NCBI RefSeq assembly: GCF_001640805.2
Contig: NC_066838.1
Span: 24,438,885-24,502,884, forward strand
Origin: Lates calcarifer
Taxonomy: Eukaryota; Chordata; Actinopteri; Centropomidae
Reading direction: 5' to 3'
Length of the DNA: 64,000 nucleotides
Part shown: positions 48,201 to 60,830 of the stretch, piece by piece
Layout: each line of letters opens with the position of its first letter
Position numbering within the stretch: position 1 is the first letter of the stretch
Program-made: the position numbers and the translations under genes
The notes under the pieces: model-generated
What the model was told of the DNA's origin: nothing
What the model saw: the letters and a program-made list of their open reading frames with translations, nothing else
Databases searched by the model: none

Positions 48201-48205
48201 GCACG
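42238..48205 (+). CDS. spryd3: SPRY domain-containing protein 3, first five coding exons, partial
   Basis: The coding exons are 42238-42365, 43640-43715, 46284-46408, 47796-47931 and 48017-48205. All have GT/AG junctions and together make 654 nt (218 codons) with no break. The product is the N-terminal half of SPRYD3, a B30.2/SPRY protein of unknown biochemical role, presumably a protein-interaction module. It starts MDDINVLHHRCLLNLRRRIR. The first SPRY domain follows: DTLSYQGNSEEVGCYVAG, SIVDSGVRGTIAVGLV-like VTIVDTGVRGTIAVGLVPKF, HQPGWLPYSVAYHADNGKLY, GDRIGCGI, FFTKNGKE and LFPAVGMHSMGEEVKVDL. It ends DSHEDDWGRLHDVRVSGT. The human protein is about 442 aa, so the second SPRY half is missing. 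Human also has about 14 residues before MDDL; either this start is the native one or an upstream coding exon was missed. Confidence 0.93.
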
Positions 48206-51200
48206 GTAAGACGCAGAGCAAGACCCTTTTATTTTCCTCATGGTTAAAGGAATACTCCAACTTTTTTGGAGGGCGATTTGCGTCAAACATATTGCCTGGC
48301 CTCAACTCTTTTAATGTGTAATGTGCTAACAGCAAACATCTATCTATATAAATAAGTAAGAGTCAAGGATAATAAAGTGAAGATAAGGCTCAGTTAAGAT
48401 CAGTTAAACAGTGATATCATTAGTTAAAACAGCTACAAGTCGAGGCGAGGAGGTTTGTGATCAAGGTTTTAAAATGATTATACGGTAGAGTTCATGCAGG
48501 GGTAAAATAAAATGAAATCAAGTCAAAATTGTCCATGTTTGCGAGCAGCTGCTGATGATACCCCTGCCACTATGTCAATAAACAACTGACTAATAATAAT
48601 TTTATTGTGGCGACGTCTTAATTATCTCATTCCCGTGCATTGAGAGAGTCATGGCTGCAGAATAGGGTCTCGCTCCCACTTGTTATTAGTTTGCCACGTA
48701 GTATTTTTTTCCTTGTGCCAAACAAGCGTGTTCCCATACATCTTGACACCACAATACTTCATTTATAGTGGTGTGTTGTCACATATTTTACCTCCTTTTA
48801 GTTCCTGCCATGCTGCAGTTTCAGTAATATTTCGATTAGATTACGGGCTGAAGTTCTGGACAGGATACTAAATCTGAAATTAAATTGTAGTGTAAAGTGC
48901 TTTGAGTGATCGACATAACTAAAAAAGTCAATTTACCATTAATTGTTCGACTCTGTCTGCAGGTAGCCAGTTAATTAGTATTTTTTAAACTAATGATTTA
49001 GCCGATGAAATATGAAAAACAACAGATATTTAATTTATTCTAACAATTAATTTATTTGAGACATAAAAGCAAATAAATCGTACTAATTTCTGGAGACTCT
49101 ACAGCTTAATATAATAATGTAGAAATGTATTATTTCCTCAGTTGACTAAATAATTATTCTATTAATCACTTTGGTGTTATTTCCAGGAGTGTGTGTAGCA
49201 CAGTCGTGTACAGGTGGTTCAAATAAATTCCAGCTGGCTGTTCAGATTCCTTGTGTTTGTGTAAAAACACAGAGACTACATACAGTATATTTAGTGTGTT
49301 TTTCTAGCATGTGTCATCTGAATGGGATAGATTATACTGGGGTTTCTCCTGTAACTTGTACTTACGCCTGGTTGTTGCCAGTTCCCCCTGTTTGTTTTGC
49401 GTTTCTTTACAAGATCATTCAACTGCTTGTTCTTTCATAAATCCCTCTTTGTTGACAACAGTGCTTAATGCTTCAGGGGAAAGCTCCAGAGACACTCCAC
49501 TTGAATTTGCATTATTTTGTCTTGAGTCGCTGTATGATCTTGCCGTGACTGGATTTGGGTCACCTTTGGAAGTGTTTTTGCAGATCTGCCTCATGAGCTC
49601 AGGGGTTTTCCTCTTTTGAGTTCTGTAGAAACTAGGTTCAGCTACAAGATAAACAGCTGAGTCTCGGCGTAGGCGCTGAGTCTCTTCTACATCGGAGTTG
49701 GTTACACAAATCTACCTGCAGATCTAAGGCACATCAAGCGAGGTAGCGCACCAACTTTTTTTAAAAATTTAATCTACAGTTAAATCTTCAGATGTGTCTG
49801 ATTCAAGGCACCTCCGTCAACTTTGGTTGCCGGATGTGGCAGAATGGTTGCCACATTGTAATCACTTTAATTGCAGTCATGATTTGCAGCCATAATAGTC
49901 CTGTGTTATTATACCATTATACACCAATTAAACCTAATAAATTATAATTAAACTTAATTCACACAACACACTGCTTTTTGGTTTTCTCTTTTCCTGTCAC
50001 TCAAAGACAGGCCCACACGTACACTCATGAATGCATGTTGAATATTTGCTCTGTTTTTTTGGCTCTGTTGGTCTCTACCAGCGAATCGCTAACTTTGGAG
50101 CTGGGCAGGTATTCCGAGCTAAATGAGACTCAAAAGCTGAGTTAAACTGATATAAAAATATTGATCAACACAGCTTTAACAGTGATAGACTTGACACCTC
50201 TCTGTAGCAGCCTTTCTCCAAGAGAAGACCGTGAGTATACAGCACATTTTAGATTAATATCATATTTTAAAATAGATTTTAGGATGCACTTTTCATACAG
50301 CGACATGCCAGTTTACATTAGAGAGTCGTGTTTTATAAATGTATGATTCTGTGGTTGGGGGTGCTGTATTTATTTAAAATTGGAGATATTAACGTAGCAT
50401 TAACTTCACTATATGACACAGCTCGCTGTTGTACCATGCACTGCACAAAATCATTAGCTGAAGGCAGTTTACATTAGGAAACATGTTTTAGAATCGTAGG
50501 CTGTAAGTTGTAATATATCAGTGGAGTGGTAAACAGGCCTGTTGTTTTTGTTTGGATATTTTGGGAGTCAGATGGTCTGTGAGGTTTTTTTTAGTTGAGT
50601 GTTCCTGGGTCTGAAAAGGTTTGAGAAACACTGCTCATAGTTTGATTTCTCAGCTGCAGGATAATTAAAGAACAACAGGTTCAGTTACTGAACACAGAGT
50701 TTTGTTAACATTATAACTTCATTTATGTGTTGCTTCATTTATATTGTACATTATCAGGCAGGTGTTGTATTTGACTTTATCATAGTGGAATCTGATTCTA
50801 ATATTTTGTTCATTTTATTTTCATGTGTAGAGGTGCTAACAACAAATAAAACATATTTGTTTCATAAGGGCAGTATTACAGGACTAATGTGTTGCATTAT
50901 GTTTATTGTTCTGTTCACTGTAATTACCTGAGCCTTGTGTTTTCTGAACATCTTTGGTATCCATTACGCTCTTGTTGTATAGCTCTTTGTTTTGGATATC
51001 AGATTTTTTTGACTCAGGTTGATCAGGTCTCAGTGGGTTGTTTAGCTGTGCTAGCAGGTTAGCATTAGAGTTCCAACATTTTTTTTCCCACATTTTTACA
51101 CACTCACAGTTTTGGTTGTTAGTAAATCACTGAGAGCATCTCTCGCATTTGCCTCGGCACACGATGCGTCTGATTATAAAGCCATCAGAGGCAAATTTAT

Positions 51201-52256
51201 GATTTATAAAATAAGTAAAATAAAGCAGTAAAATTGACTTGACTTAGTTCATAGTGGCACAAGTTGGGCTACCTGTTACAGGCCAACTGTTAGACCACAG
51301 CTGAAGGGTATTTCCCCAGAAATGTGACTAGTCATTGTGGTGTAAGACCACAGGAACTGTGGCTGCTCACCTTCGGTTGCTTGCTTTAATAGTGAAGATA
51401 AAATTATGCAAGACAGACACAAAGATCTATGAGAAAACTAATTTTCTTAACTAATTTCTGACCTGATCAACCAGTAATTACCAGACAATAAAATAGAGTC
51501 TCGGCTAAACCTGCTTGTAACAGGTTTGTTTAGATTAACGCAAAATGAGTTACAACATACCCAGAGGTATTTCATCATTAGTGAGTTAATCAGTTTCATG
51601 TGATGGTGAGATCACAGCTCTATTGGATGGTGTGATGACGCAGTCTGTTTTGCAATAATCCGCTCAAACCTGTTTTGGGTGGGATTAGCTCAGTCTCGCT
51701 CCATTGTTTTCTAATGCTACTCGTTGATGATGTCAGAAATTAGCTCGGAAAAGTTTGAAATTGTGAAATTATATTATGTGTTTTGAGCTATGGTGATAAA
51801 TATTTCTGTCCAAACAGAAGGAACAAGATGACTTCATGTAGGTTACATCAAACCATTACAAGCTGTAACTTGCAACACTTCCTGAAACTGGTGAAAAACA
51901 GGTGAGATCGGTGTCACGCAGAGATAAAAAACCCAGAGGACAACATACAAATACCTACCTTTGAAATAAAACCACTATTTTAATAATACAGCCAGAAAAA
52001 ATAGGTATTTATAAGGAATTTTATGGAGTAGAGCTGTAGGATTTAGAAGTTTTCCAATGAATTTCTTTCAAGAAAATCAATGAAACCCAGGTAATGGGGG
52101 GCCACCCCCAAATCCAACATCGGAAAAATGTAGGTGTAGCTCTCTGATCATCTGACGCAGTTCAGATGGACTATAAAGCTGATTTAGGACTCACTCTAGC
52201 TGCTCTGTGAAGCTGTATGCAGCCTGTTTTCCAAGAGTCTACTTTGGATCTTAAGT
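48206..52256 (+). other. Non-coding sequence after spryd3 exon 6 (putative long intron, first part)
   Basis: It opens with the donor GTAAGACG. TTAAAGGAATACTCCAACTT at 48245 looks like the end of a MITE, and 48955-49170 is a decayed copy of the CGATTAATCG-type repeat. No exon encoding the SPRYD3 continuation (expected near LLEYxGKGKSIVDVGL) is visible on either strand. Confidence 0.45.
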
Positions 52257-52682
52257 GGGGTACACACTACAAGATAATCGGGCTGATTCTTGGTCTGAAT
52301 CCTCCGTCCCGATCAAAGTCAGCAAAGGCTCGATTATCTGATGGTTCTAACTATTATCTTGTCAGATTCTCCTGTGGTGTGAGGTGTGTTCAGGGCTGCT
52401 CCGATAAATATTAAACATGTTCAATATTTATTTAGAGACATCGTCGCCTGCCATGTTTGTTTACTCTAAAGTTACGTTTGACCACACAAGATTTCGAGTT
52501 TTGAGAGTCCAGACTCTGGTTGTTGGTGGTGAATCTATTAGTGTGTGGTGTGGCTGCGTTGGTCTTATTCTTACAAATCACACTTAAGAACAAAACTGTG
52601 AAATCTGTCATTTGTCGTGTGTCGTCTCTCACATTTTCTAAATCGCTTAAGATTTTAAAAATCTTTTAGTGTGTGCCAGTCT
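52257..52682. mobile_element. Short non-autonomous element with GGTACACACTA termini
   Basis: The left end GGGTACACACTACAAGATAATC is roughly complementary to the right end AAAAATCTTTTAGTGTGTGCC. Internal blocks TTATCTGATGGTTCTAACTATT and CCTGTGGTGTGAGGTGTGTTC resemble a fish repeat I know from memory. No coding capacity. Superfamily not assigned. Confidence 0.55.
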
Positions 52683-52687
52683 TTAGG

Positions 52688-53010
52688 CAAGCTAAATGCT
52701 AATGTTAGCATGCTAACAATGCATACGATAATTTTTACCATCTCAACACATTAGCATGCTAATATTTGCAAGTTAGCGCTAAACACATGGTAGAGCAGAG
52801 GATGATGGGAGTGTTATTAGTTTTGCAGGTATTATTTTGTCTTAAGCCACAAGTTGAACGTGAAATTTCACTTTTTAAAACTTTTTACCCCAAAATCAGA
52901 AATGTGAACGTGTTGGCACTAGAGAAAACTAGCTGATCCATCAGGTTAGACCAAGTGGTGGACCAACCAACCACCACAGGGACATTACCATCCCTGGAGG
53001 CACGTCGCTA
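52688..53010. repeat. Teleost repeat (GCTAAATGCTAATGTTAGCATGCTAAC family)
   Basis: It begins GCTAAATGCTAATGTTAGC, contains TTAGCATGCTAA palindromes, GATGATGGGAGTGTTATTAG and TTTTGCAGGTATT, and ends AAGTGGTGGACCAACCAACC...CATCCCTGGAGG. This matches the ends of a widespread fish repeat whose middle portion is seen at 21058-21293. Confidence 0.6.
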
Positions 53011-54190
53011 ACGTGACTAATAAGTCACTTTCTAACAACAGTGACTTGGTTTTTTTCCATCCAGATTCACGTGTCGCACAGTGATTAATACTGACTGATG
53101 TTTGGCCTCGTTGGTGTGAGGTTTCGGGGGTTAGAGTCCTGGTTTGGTGCTGTTTTCTTAGACGCAGACTAAGCTATGATTCAAGCATTTGGTATCAGCC
53201 TCTTGAATGGAGTCCATTGTTGGGAACATCTTTGTCATCGGAGGTATGACGGTGCTGTATTCCCACCACTGTACCACCTTTGTTCTGTGTGAAGGTGTGA
53301 GCTCTCATCGCCCCCTCTTCCTCCTCCATCTTCAAAATGTAACCACAAGACTCACAGGCAGGTCTGTCATTGATGCTGAGGAGATGAAGGCCGGTGCTGT
53401 GTGTGGGTCCCGTATGTGGTTACGTGTCTGTCCGCAGTCGTACACAAACGTCTGTCACACAGATACAGTACAGAGGCCATCATGAGGAGGATGATTCAGC
53501 CAGCGGCAGCCTCGCTCTCTCGCCTTTCTCCCCGTCTGTCTTTTCTTTTTCTGTTTTTCTGGACCGACGAGTGGCGATGCTAGAGCAGCCAAGTGTCTGG
53601 CGGTCCACCAGGTTGTAAAAATTCAATAAGTGGAGTAACGGGACTCTAAGGAATCTTTTACTCCTTCTCATGTGGTCGGAGGTTTTCACAGCTGGGGCGC
53701 CCCGGCTCAACAGTCCGGCAGCTCTCTCTTCTCCTTCCCTTTGCTTTCTTTTTTAGTTTTCTCTCATGAGTAAGCAAGCATTAGCCTCCAGATCCACGAT
53801 GCGGTCACCATTGTTAGAGGTTTTTTAAGCAGGGTGATGATACTCAAACTGATAAGGCTGTCAAGTTCTGACACGCCGAAGACGAGGGGAAGGGCGTGGG
53901 ACGAAGCGGTAACAGTAGCTGCTTCCTGGAACCACGGATAAAGTTTGCTTTGCTTTTTTTTTTTTTTTTTTGAAGAGCAACAAGAAAAAGCAAAAGGAAA
54001 GTGCAGCAGAGGAAATGAAAATATAAGAGGAAAAGTAAATGGGGGGCGGGGGGTTAGAGTGAGGTAAGATTAGGATTTAAGGGCTGAAAATTATGTCAGC
54101 CACAAGGTGGTCTCACTTAATCTCTGTGTTGGTTTTGACTTCTAATTCACTTCATTCAGTGGTTTTAACCAGGACTCAAGTTTTCCATGT
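53011..54190. other. Non-coding sequence with no recognised gene
   Basis: Short ORFs at 53207-53710 do not resemble a known protein. A T-run of about 20 lies at 53957-53970 and a short G-rich patch near 54040. Confidence 0.4.
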
Positions 54191-54204
54191 GTCTGCTCTG
54201 GAGC

Positions 54205-54955
54205 TCTTCTCCTCTCCCCTTGTTTCCTCTCATCTATTCTTGTTTCCTCTCCTCCTCGTTTCCTCCCCTCTCATTTTCACTCATTTATCCTTTTTTCTAA
54301 TCTCCTACCTTCATCTTTCCTCCTTTCTCTTCTTTTCCTTTGCTCTCTCCTTGTTTCCTCTCCTCTTCTCTCCTCTATCATTGTCTCCAAAACAGACCTC
54401 CTCATCTGTTTTTGTTTCCTCTCCTCCTTCTCTATATCCTTGTTTCCACTCCTCCTCTCAGCTCCTCTCCTCTATTGTTATTTTCCTTTCCTCCTCTTCT
54501 GTTTTTGTTTCCTCCATCTTTTTTCTCTCTCCTACATTTGGCTTCTCTCCTCTGTCCTTGTTTTCCTTCCTCTCTCCTTCTCTCCTCTCCTCTATCTTTG
54601 TTTCCTCTCCTATCCTCCTCTTCTGTTTTTGTTTCCTCTATCCTTTTTTCCTCTCTCCTACCATTGACTCCTCATCTCCTCCTCCTCTGTATCCCCGTTT
54701 TCTCTCCATTTTTGTCTCCCCTCCTGTTTTTTTTTCCTCCCCTCCCTCCTTGCCCCCCCCGCCATTAACTCCTCTCATCCCCTCTTCTCCTCTATTTTCA
54801 TCTCTTTTCTACATCAGTTTCCTCTCCTCTATCCTTGTTTCCTTTCCCTTCCTCTCCTCTATCCTTACCCCCTCTTGTCTCATCTCCTCGCTCCTTTCTC
54901 CCTCTTCTCTGTCCTTGTTTCTCTCCTCCTCTCTCCTCCTCCTCCTCCTGTTTGC
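54205..54955. repeat. Polypyrimidine minisatellite of about 750 bp (CTCCTCT / TTGTTTCCTCTC)
   Basis: Almost the whole tract is C and T on the + strand. Motifs such as ATCCTTGTTTCCTCTCCTC and CCTCCTCWTCTGTTTTTGTTTCC recur. The latter starts at 54397, 54490 and 54614, spacings of 93 and 124, so a higher-order repeat is present. The long ORF crossing it (54093-55250) is a by-product of the lack of purines. Confidence 0.85.
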
Positions 54956-57879
54956 TCCATCTACACAAAACTCCTATGGATTTCAACAACATTTTATCTG
55001 TCAAGCCCATAGCTGTGAGGTGTATATTTTTAAGAGGCATGGAAATATTTTTCCTCCTCTTTTTTTTTTTCTCACAACAGATATTTCCAGATATTTCTTG
55101 GCAGTTTCTGATGACTTACGGATCTATCGTTCGGTTGCCATAGATGAATTACACCTCCCTGGCTCTCCTCTGTGGTTTGTTTCACCCGGCAGCACCTCGC
55201 AAAAACACTCGGTCAAAACAGTGGAATCGTTTTTACACGTTGCTATTTGATAAGTGTGGATAATCACCGTTCCGGATGATAGCTGTCCTTACTGATTGTT
55301 AAGAGCAAAGGGGGGGGGAACGCAGAGTGACGGAAAAGATTGCTGCAAGATAAATGACTTTTCTGACTGGTATGCTTTTGATGAGGCAGTACTGAGAAGT
55401 GCAAAGCCGCAGAATGCACGGGAGCACAATGGTGATGGTAGTGACTTGTCTGCAGCTAAGTCGTTGCCTTTGTGAACTGTTTACATTACAGTTGGAGAGG
55501 TGGGGGGTGGGGAGGGGTGGTGGCCACTCCTGTTTAGATAGGTGGGTATCTGATCCTAGATTTCTGCCCACTGTCATCACACCTACCTCGCCAAATATTC
55601 CCCCTGCTGCTCTATTCTCTCCCCTCATGTGTTTTATAACTTTCTCATCCTGCTTCTCGCTCCCTTTCTTCTCATTACATTTGCATCTTTCATCGTGGTT
55701 ATCCTTGACACTGATGAACTTCTTATACAAGAAGGGAGGTTACCGTTTTTCACTCTGCTGGCCTTCGTTTTTATTTTGATCATCCTGCGTTTTGATACAC
55801 TCTTGTTCCTTTCAGCTTTTTTAATCACTTATCTGAAGGCCATTTGTTCAGGGTAATGAATACTCTCCCCTCGTGGTTCCATTTGAGTGGAAAACTCAAG
55901 TAAACGAGTGAATTTCAGTTAGATAGCTGCGCCCTTGTTTGCTGTATTTTGTCGATGAAGAGTTTCACTGGCAGCCTCACAGAGCAGCAGATATCCTCAG
56001 CTTATTAAATCTCATAAATAGTGATACAGCAACAGAACCTCTGCAGATAAATACACCTTCATTAGCGCTGCCCCCGAAAACTCGACTAATTGATGCATTG
56101 GTCGAGAAATCCCTGATTCGACTCGTTCGACTTGTTCTCTCTGATACTCTCAGCTCCGGTGTCAGGTGAGTTTTACCTGCAGAGAGCTGCAATAGGATTT
56201 CATAACTGCTCTGTGAGCAAGATGCTAACTTTATGCCTGCAGTGTTTGTTGTAGGTGGCTTTTAATTTGAAACAGCAGCCACCGGTAATACCTGCTTGAT
56301 TTAACTAGTTAGCATTTGATTTGTATTAACTATTGATCTTCACTCTACTGAGACAAATCCCACATCCTGTTAAGTTCTTTCCTGGCTCTCCAGCAAAATA
56401 AGAGGAAAATAAGAAAATACACAGAGCAGCAGAGGGCAGGGTCTCTGCAGATAAATACACCTCCACACATTTTTAGTGGGTCACACAAAATGATTGTTTT
56501 TTCAGGAAAATCCTGCGTATTATACCTTTAACTTTGCAAGATTTTTCAACATTTTCGATAGATTCTGAGGAAATAATGCATGAAGACGAGAGGGATTACT
56601 TAACTCCAGTCTCAGAATGTTTTTTAAATTCTCCTCTGTTATATCAGATTTGTTGGAGCTTGGTGTGCAGCTGTTATTCTGACATGCATGCAATCAGAGC
56701 CTCGGAAAGATGAAAAAATATGCACACGCTCCTGTCTCATTCCCAGACGATACCTGTGTTGTATATAAATACATAATGAACCTCAGCAGAGTCATACCAT
56801 GGCAAAATGAAAGTGAAACTTTTATTATAATGGAATTAATGAATGGTACACTTGGAGAAGCCTTATTTCAGTGTATAAGAGTCCTAAACACTAAGCGGAG
56901 TCATGTGTGCCGGTGTTGTGACAGCCCTCTTTCTGTATTTTTGTGATGGGGCGCGCAGTGCACTTGGAAATGAGGTGGGATTAAAAGAATCCATTATCAT
57001 TATCAATGGGTGTGTTAGAGGCTGGAATGAGTCATGACCAGTCCTTTTGTAAAAGCAGTTGTACCACGATGCGTCCAGCAGTCCAGAGGAGGAAACTTGA
57101 ATTCTTCCTCCGGAAGCAAATAGCGCTGCTAAGTTCAGCAGATGTCTAAAGTTTAATTTCTGGACACATTGAAAAACTAGCCATCATTATTTTTTTGATT
57201 TGCTCTGTCTATAATGATACACATATTTATCTTAAAGGTGCTCAGACTTTTTGCCTTTGGGCCTTTTGTTTAGTACAATCAAAAAAACATTTCTAATACT
57301 GTAGTGATTTGCAGAAAATGATTAAGTTTATGTTTGATTAGATGTGGCTGCATTTACCTGTAGAAGCATATTCAGTGTAATAATTCTGCCAAAACTGTGA
57401 ATGAAACACTCATCTGTTTAATCTTTACATGGTTATGTAATGACATCTCTGTTTATTTGTAGTTATTTGCGTAAAAAATGTTGTAGTCGGCACAAGAGTG
57501 AAAAGAGCAGCCTTCGTCTCTACAGACCTTTTAAATTAATTCTTAATGTCGTTTAAACATTCATCGTCGACTGTTACCCTTTGTTTGAACCAGAAGACCT
57601 AAAAGAAATCAAAGTTCACCACAGAGGTGATATCTGGCTGTTCCACACTGAATGAGGTTTAAAACAAGAGACATTTCTTTAGGTTCGATACTCACACAAT
57701 ATTAAACATGCCCATAAATCATCGGTGATGAGGTGGTGCAGGTCGTGGGTTGTCCGTGGATAAAGCATTTTTTCAAATCATGCACACCTCCTCTTCTAAC
57801 ACATCTGACAACCTCACATGCAGAACTAGCTCTAGCTTTAGTTCTTACTTTAAGGTTTCCTGCTGCACTGAAGCTTTAG
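54956..57879. other. Non-coding sequence with no recognised gene
   Basis: AT-rich, with a G-run (55310-55318). No conserved exon on either strand. Confidence 0.4.
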
Positions 57880-57935
57880 TGAAGTCCCTCAGTTGTAAGT
57901 CGCTTTGGATAAAAGCCAAGTAATGTAACAGACTT
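57880..57935. repeat. Retroposon 3'-end motif (TGTAAGTCGCTTTGGATAAAAGC)
   Basis: AGTTGTAAGTCGCTTTGGATAAAAGCCAAG matches the 3' end common to many fish SINE/LINE fragments. The body upstream is too decayed to delimit. Confidence 0.5.
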
Positions 57936-59930
57936 TTATCTCTCAACCAGTAGAGGTCAGTGCAGTTACTCTGATTAAAAAAAAAAGAGCATTGGTTAAA
58001 GTTTGTCTTAAATGGCGGAAAGAATCACATGACTTGCTCCTGTGCTCCTCTGACAAATCAAGCTGATAACACTGTTCATAAATATTTTATTGATCTGTTT
58101 TTGGGTTCAAGGCTTTTGTTTAACACCAATAAATTTAACGTCCTTTTACAATTGATCTGACTTCATCATATATACATTGAGGGATTTATTTCCTCCACCT
58201 TTGTCATGACTGTCAGTGGAAGTTGCAGGCAAACACAACACGTCCACATGAATGATGTTTTGTTTTTTTTTTTGCTTGCCACCATGCTCCTGCTCTGCTG
58301 TTTTTCTTGAGAGGAGACATTTGGCTGGCTTTCCACTGCGTACGTGCGGCTCAGTATGAACACAAGCCTCCCAATCCTCTGCCTCCTGTTGTCACAGCAG
58401 TCGCCGTGCCCACCAACTTAATCCCCTCAGCTGCGGATGAGTGGGCCGACAAGTAAGTGGACAGCACCTGAGTCTGCAGTTATCAGTTTCCCCTAAGTGT
58501 ACTGGTGCTATCTCACGTTCGCTGCCTCTCCACCACCACTCCCACCTCCCTCCCTCTCTCCCTCCACGTGGAGATTAAACCTCCTCAGGATGTATGCATC
58601 TTACCCTCTGACACATTTTTGCGCAGTAGAGGTGTTCAAAAGTTTTTTAAACTTGGCTACATGCTGCGAGTATCCACTCAGAGCATCTCCGCTTCTTCTG
58701 CCCTGTTAATGCGAGTTTCGAACCACACCAGTCTTTGTCAAGATTGTAATAATCATCATTGCTCTGCTCCTCGTTGTACCTTTTCCAGTTGCCAGAGCCA
58801 GCTGTAGTACCAACGCCCCTCTAAGGTTGCCTGCTTCCTTCCTTCCTCTGGGAACAATAGTCATGAATCCCAACATGACACTGCTCTCGGATGAAAGTTC
58901 ACAACTTTCCCATCAAGTCGTTGTGGTTGCAGCCTCTGAGGCCGAGCGGTGGCACCGTCGCGGGCTGGCTCCGGCTTCTCTGACCTGAGCAGCGTGAGAA
59001 AAGAGGAAACTAGGAATAACTTAATCCAGGGAAAGTCGACGGACTCGGCGGAGGCTGACTGTTGGTGGAGTGGACCTGCGTCACACAAGATGACCCGAGT
59101 TATAGTTGACCCAAGGGGTTAAAGGAAGTCCTGCCATAGATAGGTTTTGATTTGGTCTGATTTCACCCGTTGATATCAGCACAGCATTTGTGTTATACAT
59201 GACCAGGCAGTGTTGTGCTTTAATTACAATGAATGTGTTATTTTTAACCTCCTGAGACCCTGCGTCCACACATTACATTTTGGGTTTGCTGCACCTTATA
59301 CTTTATTGTTGCTAAACTTAGACCTATTGTCCTCGTTAGCTGACACATTGCGTTTACTTAACAGCATAAAAACAAGGTCAGGGCAGTCTCTGTCAATACA
59401 GCAGAGATCAAAATAAAAGTGGAACAAAACCTGATCAAATTTTATGATTTAAACTATTTTCTGTTTTTAAACAGAAGCTTTCTGGACGCTTCATCATTTC
59501 AGTGAGAGACGAACAGAGTGAGTGCTGCTGTAAACGTTCCTACAGACAAAATGGACGTTTCTAGTTCGGAGTGTGGAGGAAGGAAAATGTATAGAGTTAC
59601 AAAACATTGAGCAGTCATGAGGCTTTTAGATGTGTTGCATTGTTTGCGGTTTTGTTTTGCACAGCCATTATTCAGTAAAATAAAACCCATTGTCCCCATG
59701 TGCAAACTTCATACCTTTATTCTACTTCCCTTTCAGAAACATGGTTTAGTTTTTATACTAATCAGGTCCTACTGAACCCAAAAAGCAAGGAGAAATTTAG
59801 AATGCACTCAGTGCTAAGGTCTTAGGATGTTAATTTGAAGTGTATGGTATGATCTTATGTATAAAAACAAAGTGATTTAGTTGGACTACATTGAAAATAT
59901 GAGGTCCAAAGTGCAACCTCAATGCACCAA
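57936..59930. other. Non-coding sequence, one exon-like block, no recognised gene
   Basis: A spliceable block at 58400-58452 (acceptor TTGTCACAG, donor GTAAGTGG) reads VAVPTNLIPSAADEWAD in one frame. It matches nothing I know and would not continue spryd3 in frame. Confidence 0.35.
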
Positions 59931-59939
59931 AAGTGATTG

Positions 59940-60830
59940 CTTGAATAAGAAAAGAACCTGTTAACACCAGGAGGAACTCTCTGAACAAAGAAGAATCCAG
60001 ATTATGAGACGTCATAAAGATGGAGAGGGTACAGGAGCATCAGCAGGAAACTGAACATATGTTGAAACACAGCAGTGGTTAGGAGGTATGGGAAGAGCCA
60101 GGCTACCAATAACAGAAGGTACAGTGGCTGAGTGAGTGTTTCAGACTCGGCACAAGGATTATCTGTGGAAAATGGTGTTTCACTGACTGATCAGACAGTG
60201 TGAAGGACATTGCATGAAGTCAGCGTCCAAGAAGAAAACCATTAGTCACAAACCGGAACAAGATTACAAGATGAAACTTTGCCAAAGGGATGAACAGAGG
60301 CGTGATGAATGATGGCAGCACATTCTGTGTTTGGATCAGATGGGGTCCAGGTTGTTTGGTGTGGACCTGTCCAGGACTTGGAAACATGGAGGTGGGACTG
60401 TGCTGATATGGGTCTGCATGACTGCAAAGGGAGATGGCGTTTATAGATGGCAATATGAATACAAGTTAGTGTACAAAAATACTGAACAAAAAAGTCTGAG
60501 AACGCTTGGCAGGAGAGGAAGTTTCCAACATGACAACGCTGCAAAAAATCACAGAAGGAAAAAAAAAGTTAAAACGATGACTCGGCCAAGTATGTCCCTG
60601 ACTTGAATCCAACAGAACACATTAGTCAGGTAGAGCAACAAAACCCCTCCAGCAAAGAGAAGTTAGAAGAAGAAAAAAACAAAACATGTGTGAAGAAAAG
60701 ACAGAACATCTCCCCACAGATTTGTACAAGACTGGTATCATCCATGCCCAGGGGGAGCGATCTGTCATCAAAAATAAAGACGAACATTCAAAATATTTAA
60801 AAGAGAAAAGAAAGGAATCTGACTAATGAA
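59940..60830 (+). pseudogene. Degenerate Tc1/mariner transposase relic
   Basis: Translation in shifting frames gives recognisable Tc1 transposase fragments: HGGGTVLIWVCMTAKGDG, then RRGSFQHDNAAKNHRRKKKVK, then SLTxDLNPTEHI-like tail. Intact family members cut and paste their own DNA through a DDE/D site; the second Asp (in QHDNA) and the Glu (in NPTEHI) are still visible. Several stops and frame changes break the gene, including upstream of 60330 where the DNA-binding half should be. No terminal inverted repeats could be set by eye, so the boundaries are approximate. Long dead. Confidence 0.75.

Noticed and set aside
54093..55250. 385-codon ORF
   Set aside because: It crosses the pyrimidine minisatellite. 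The protein is only Ser/Leu/Phe/Pro low complexity, and the frame is open because the tract lacks purines.
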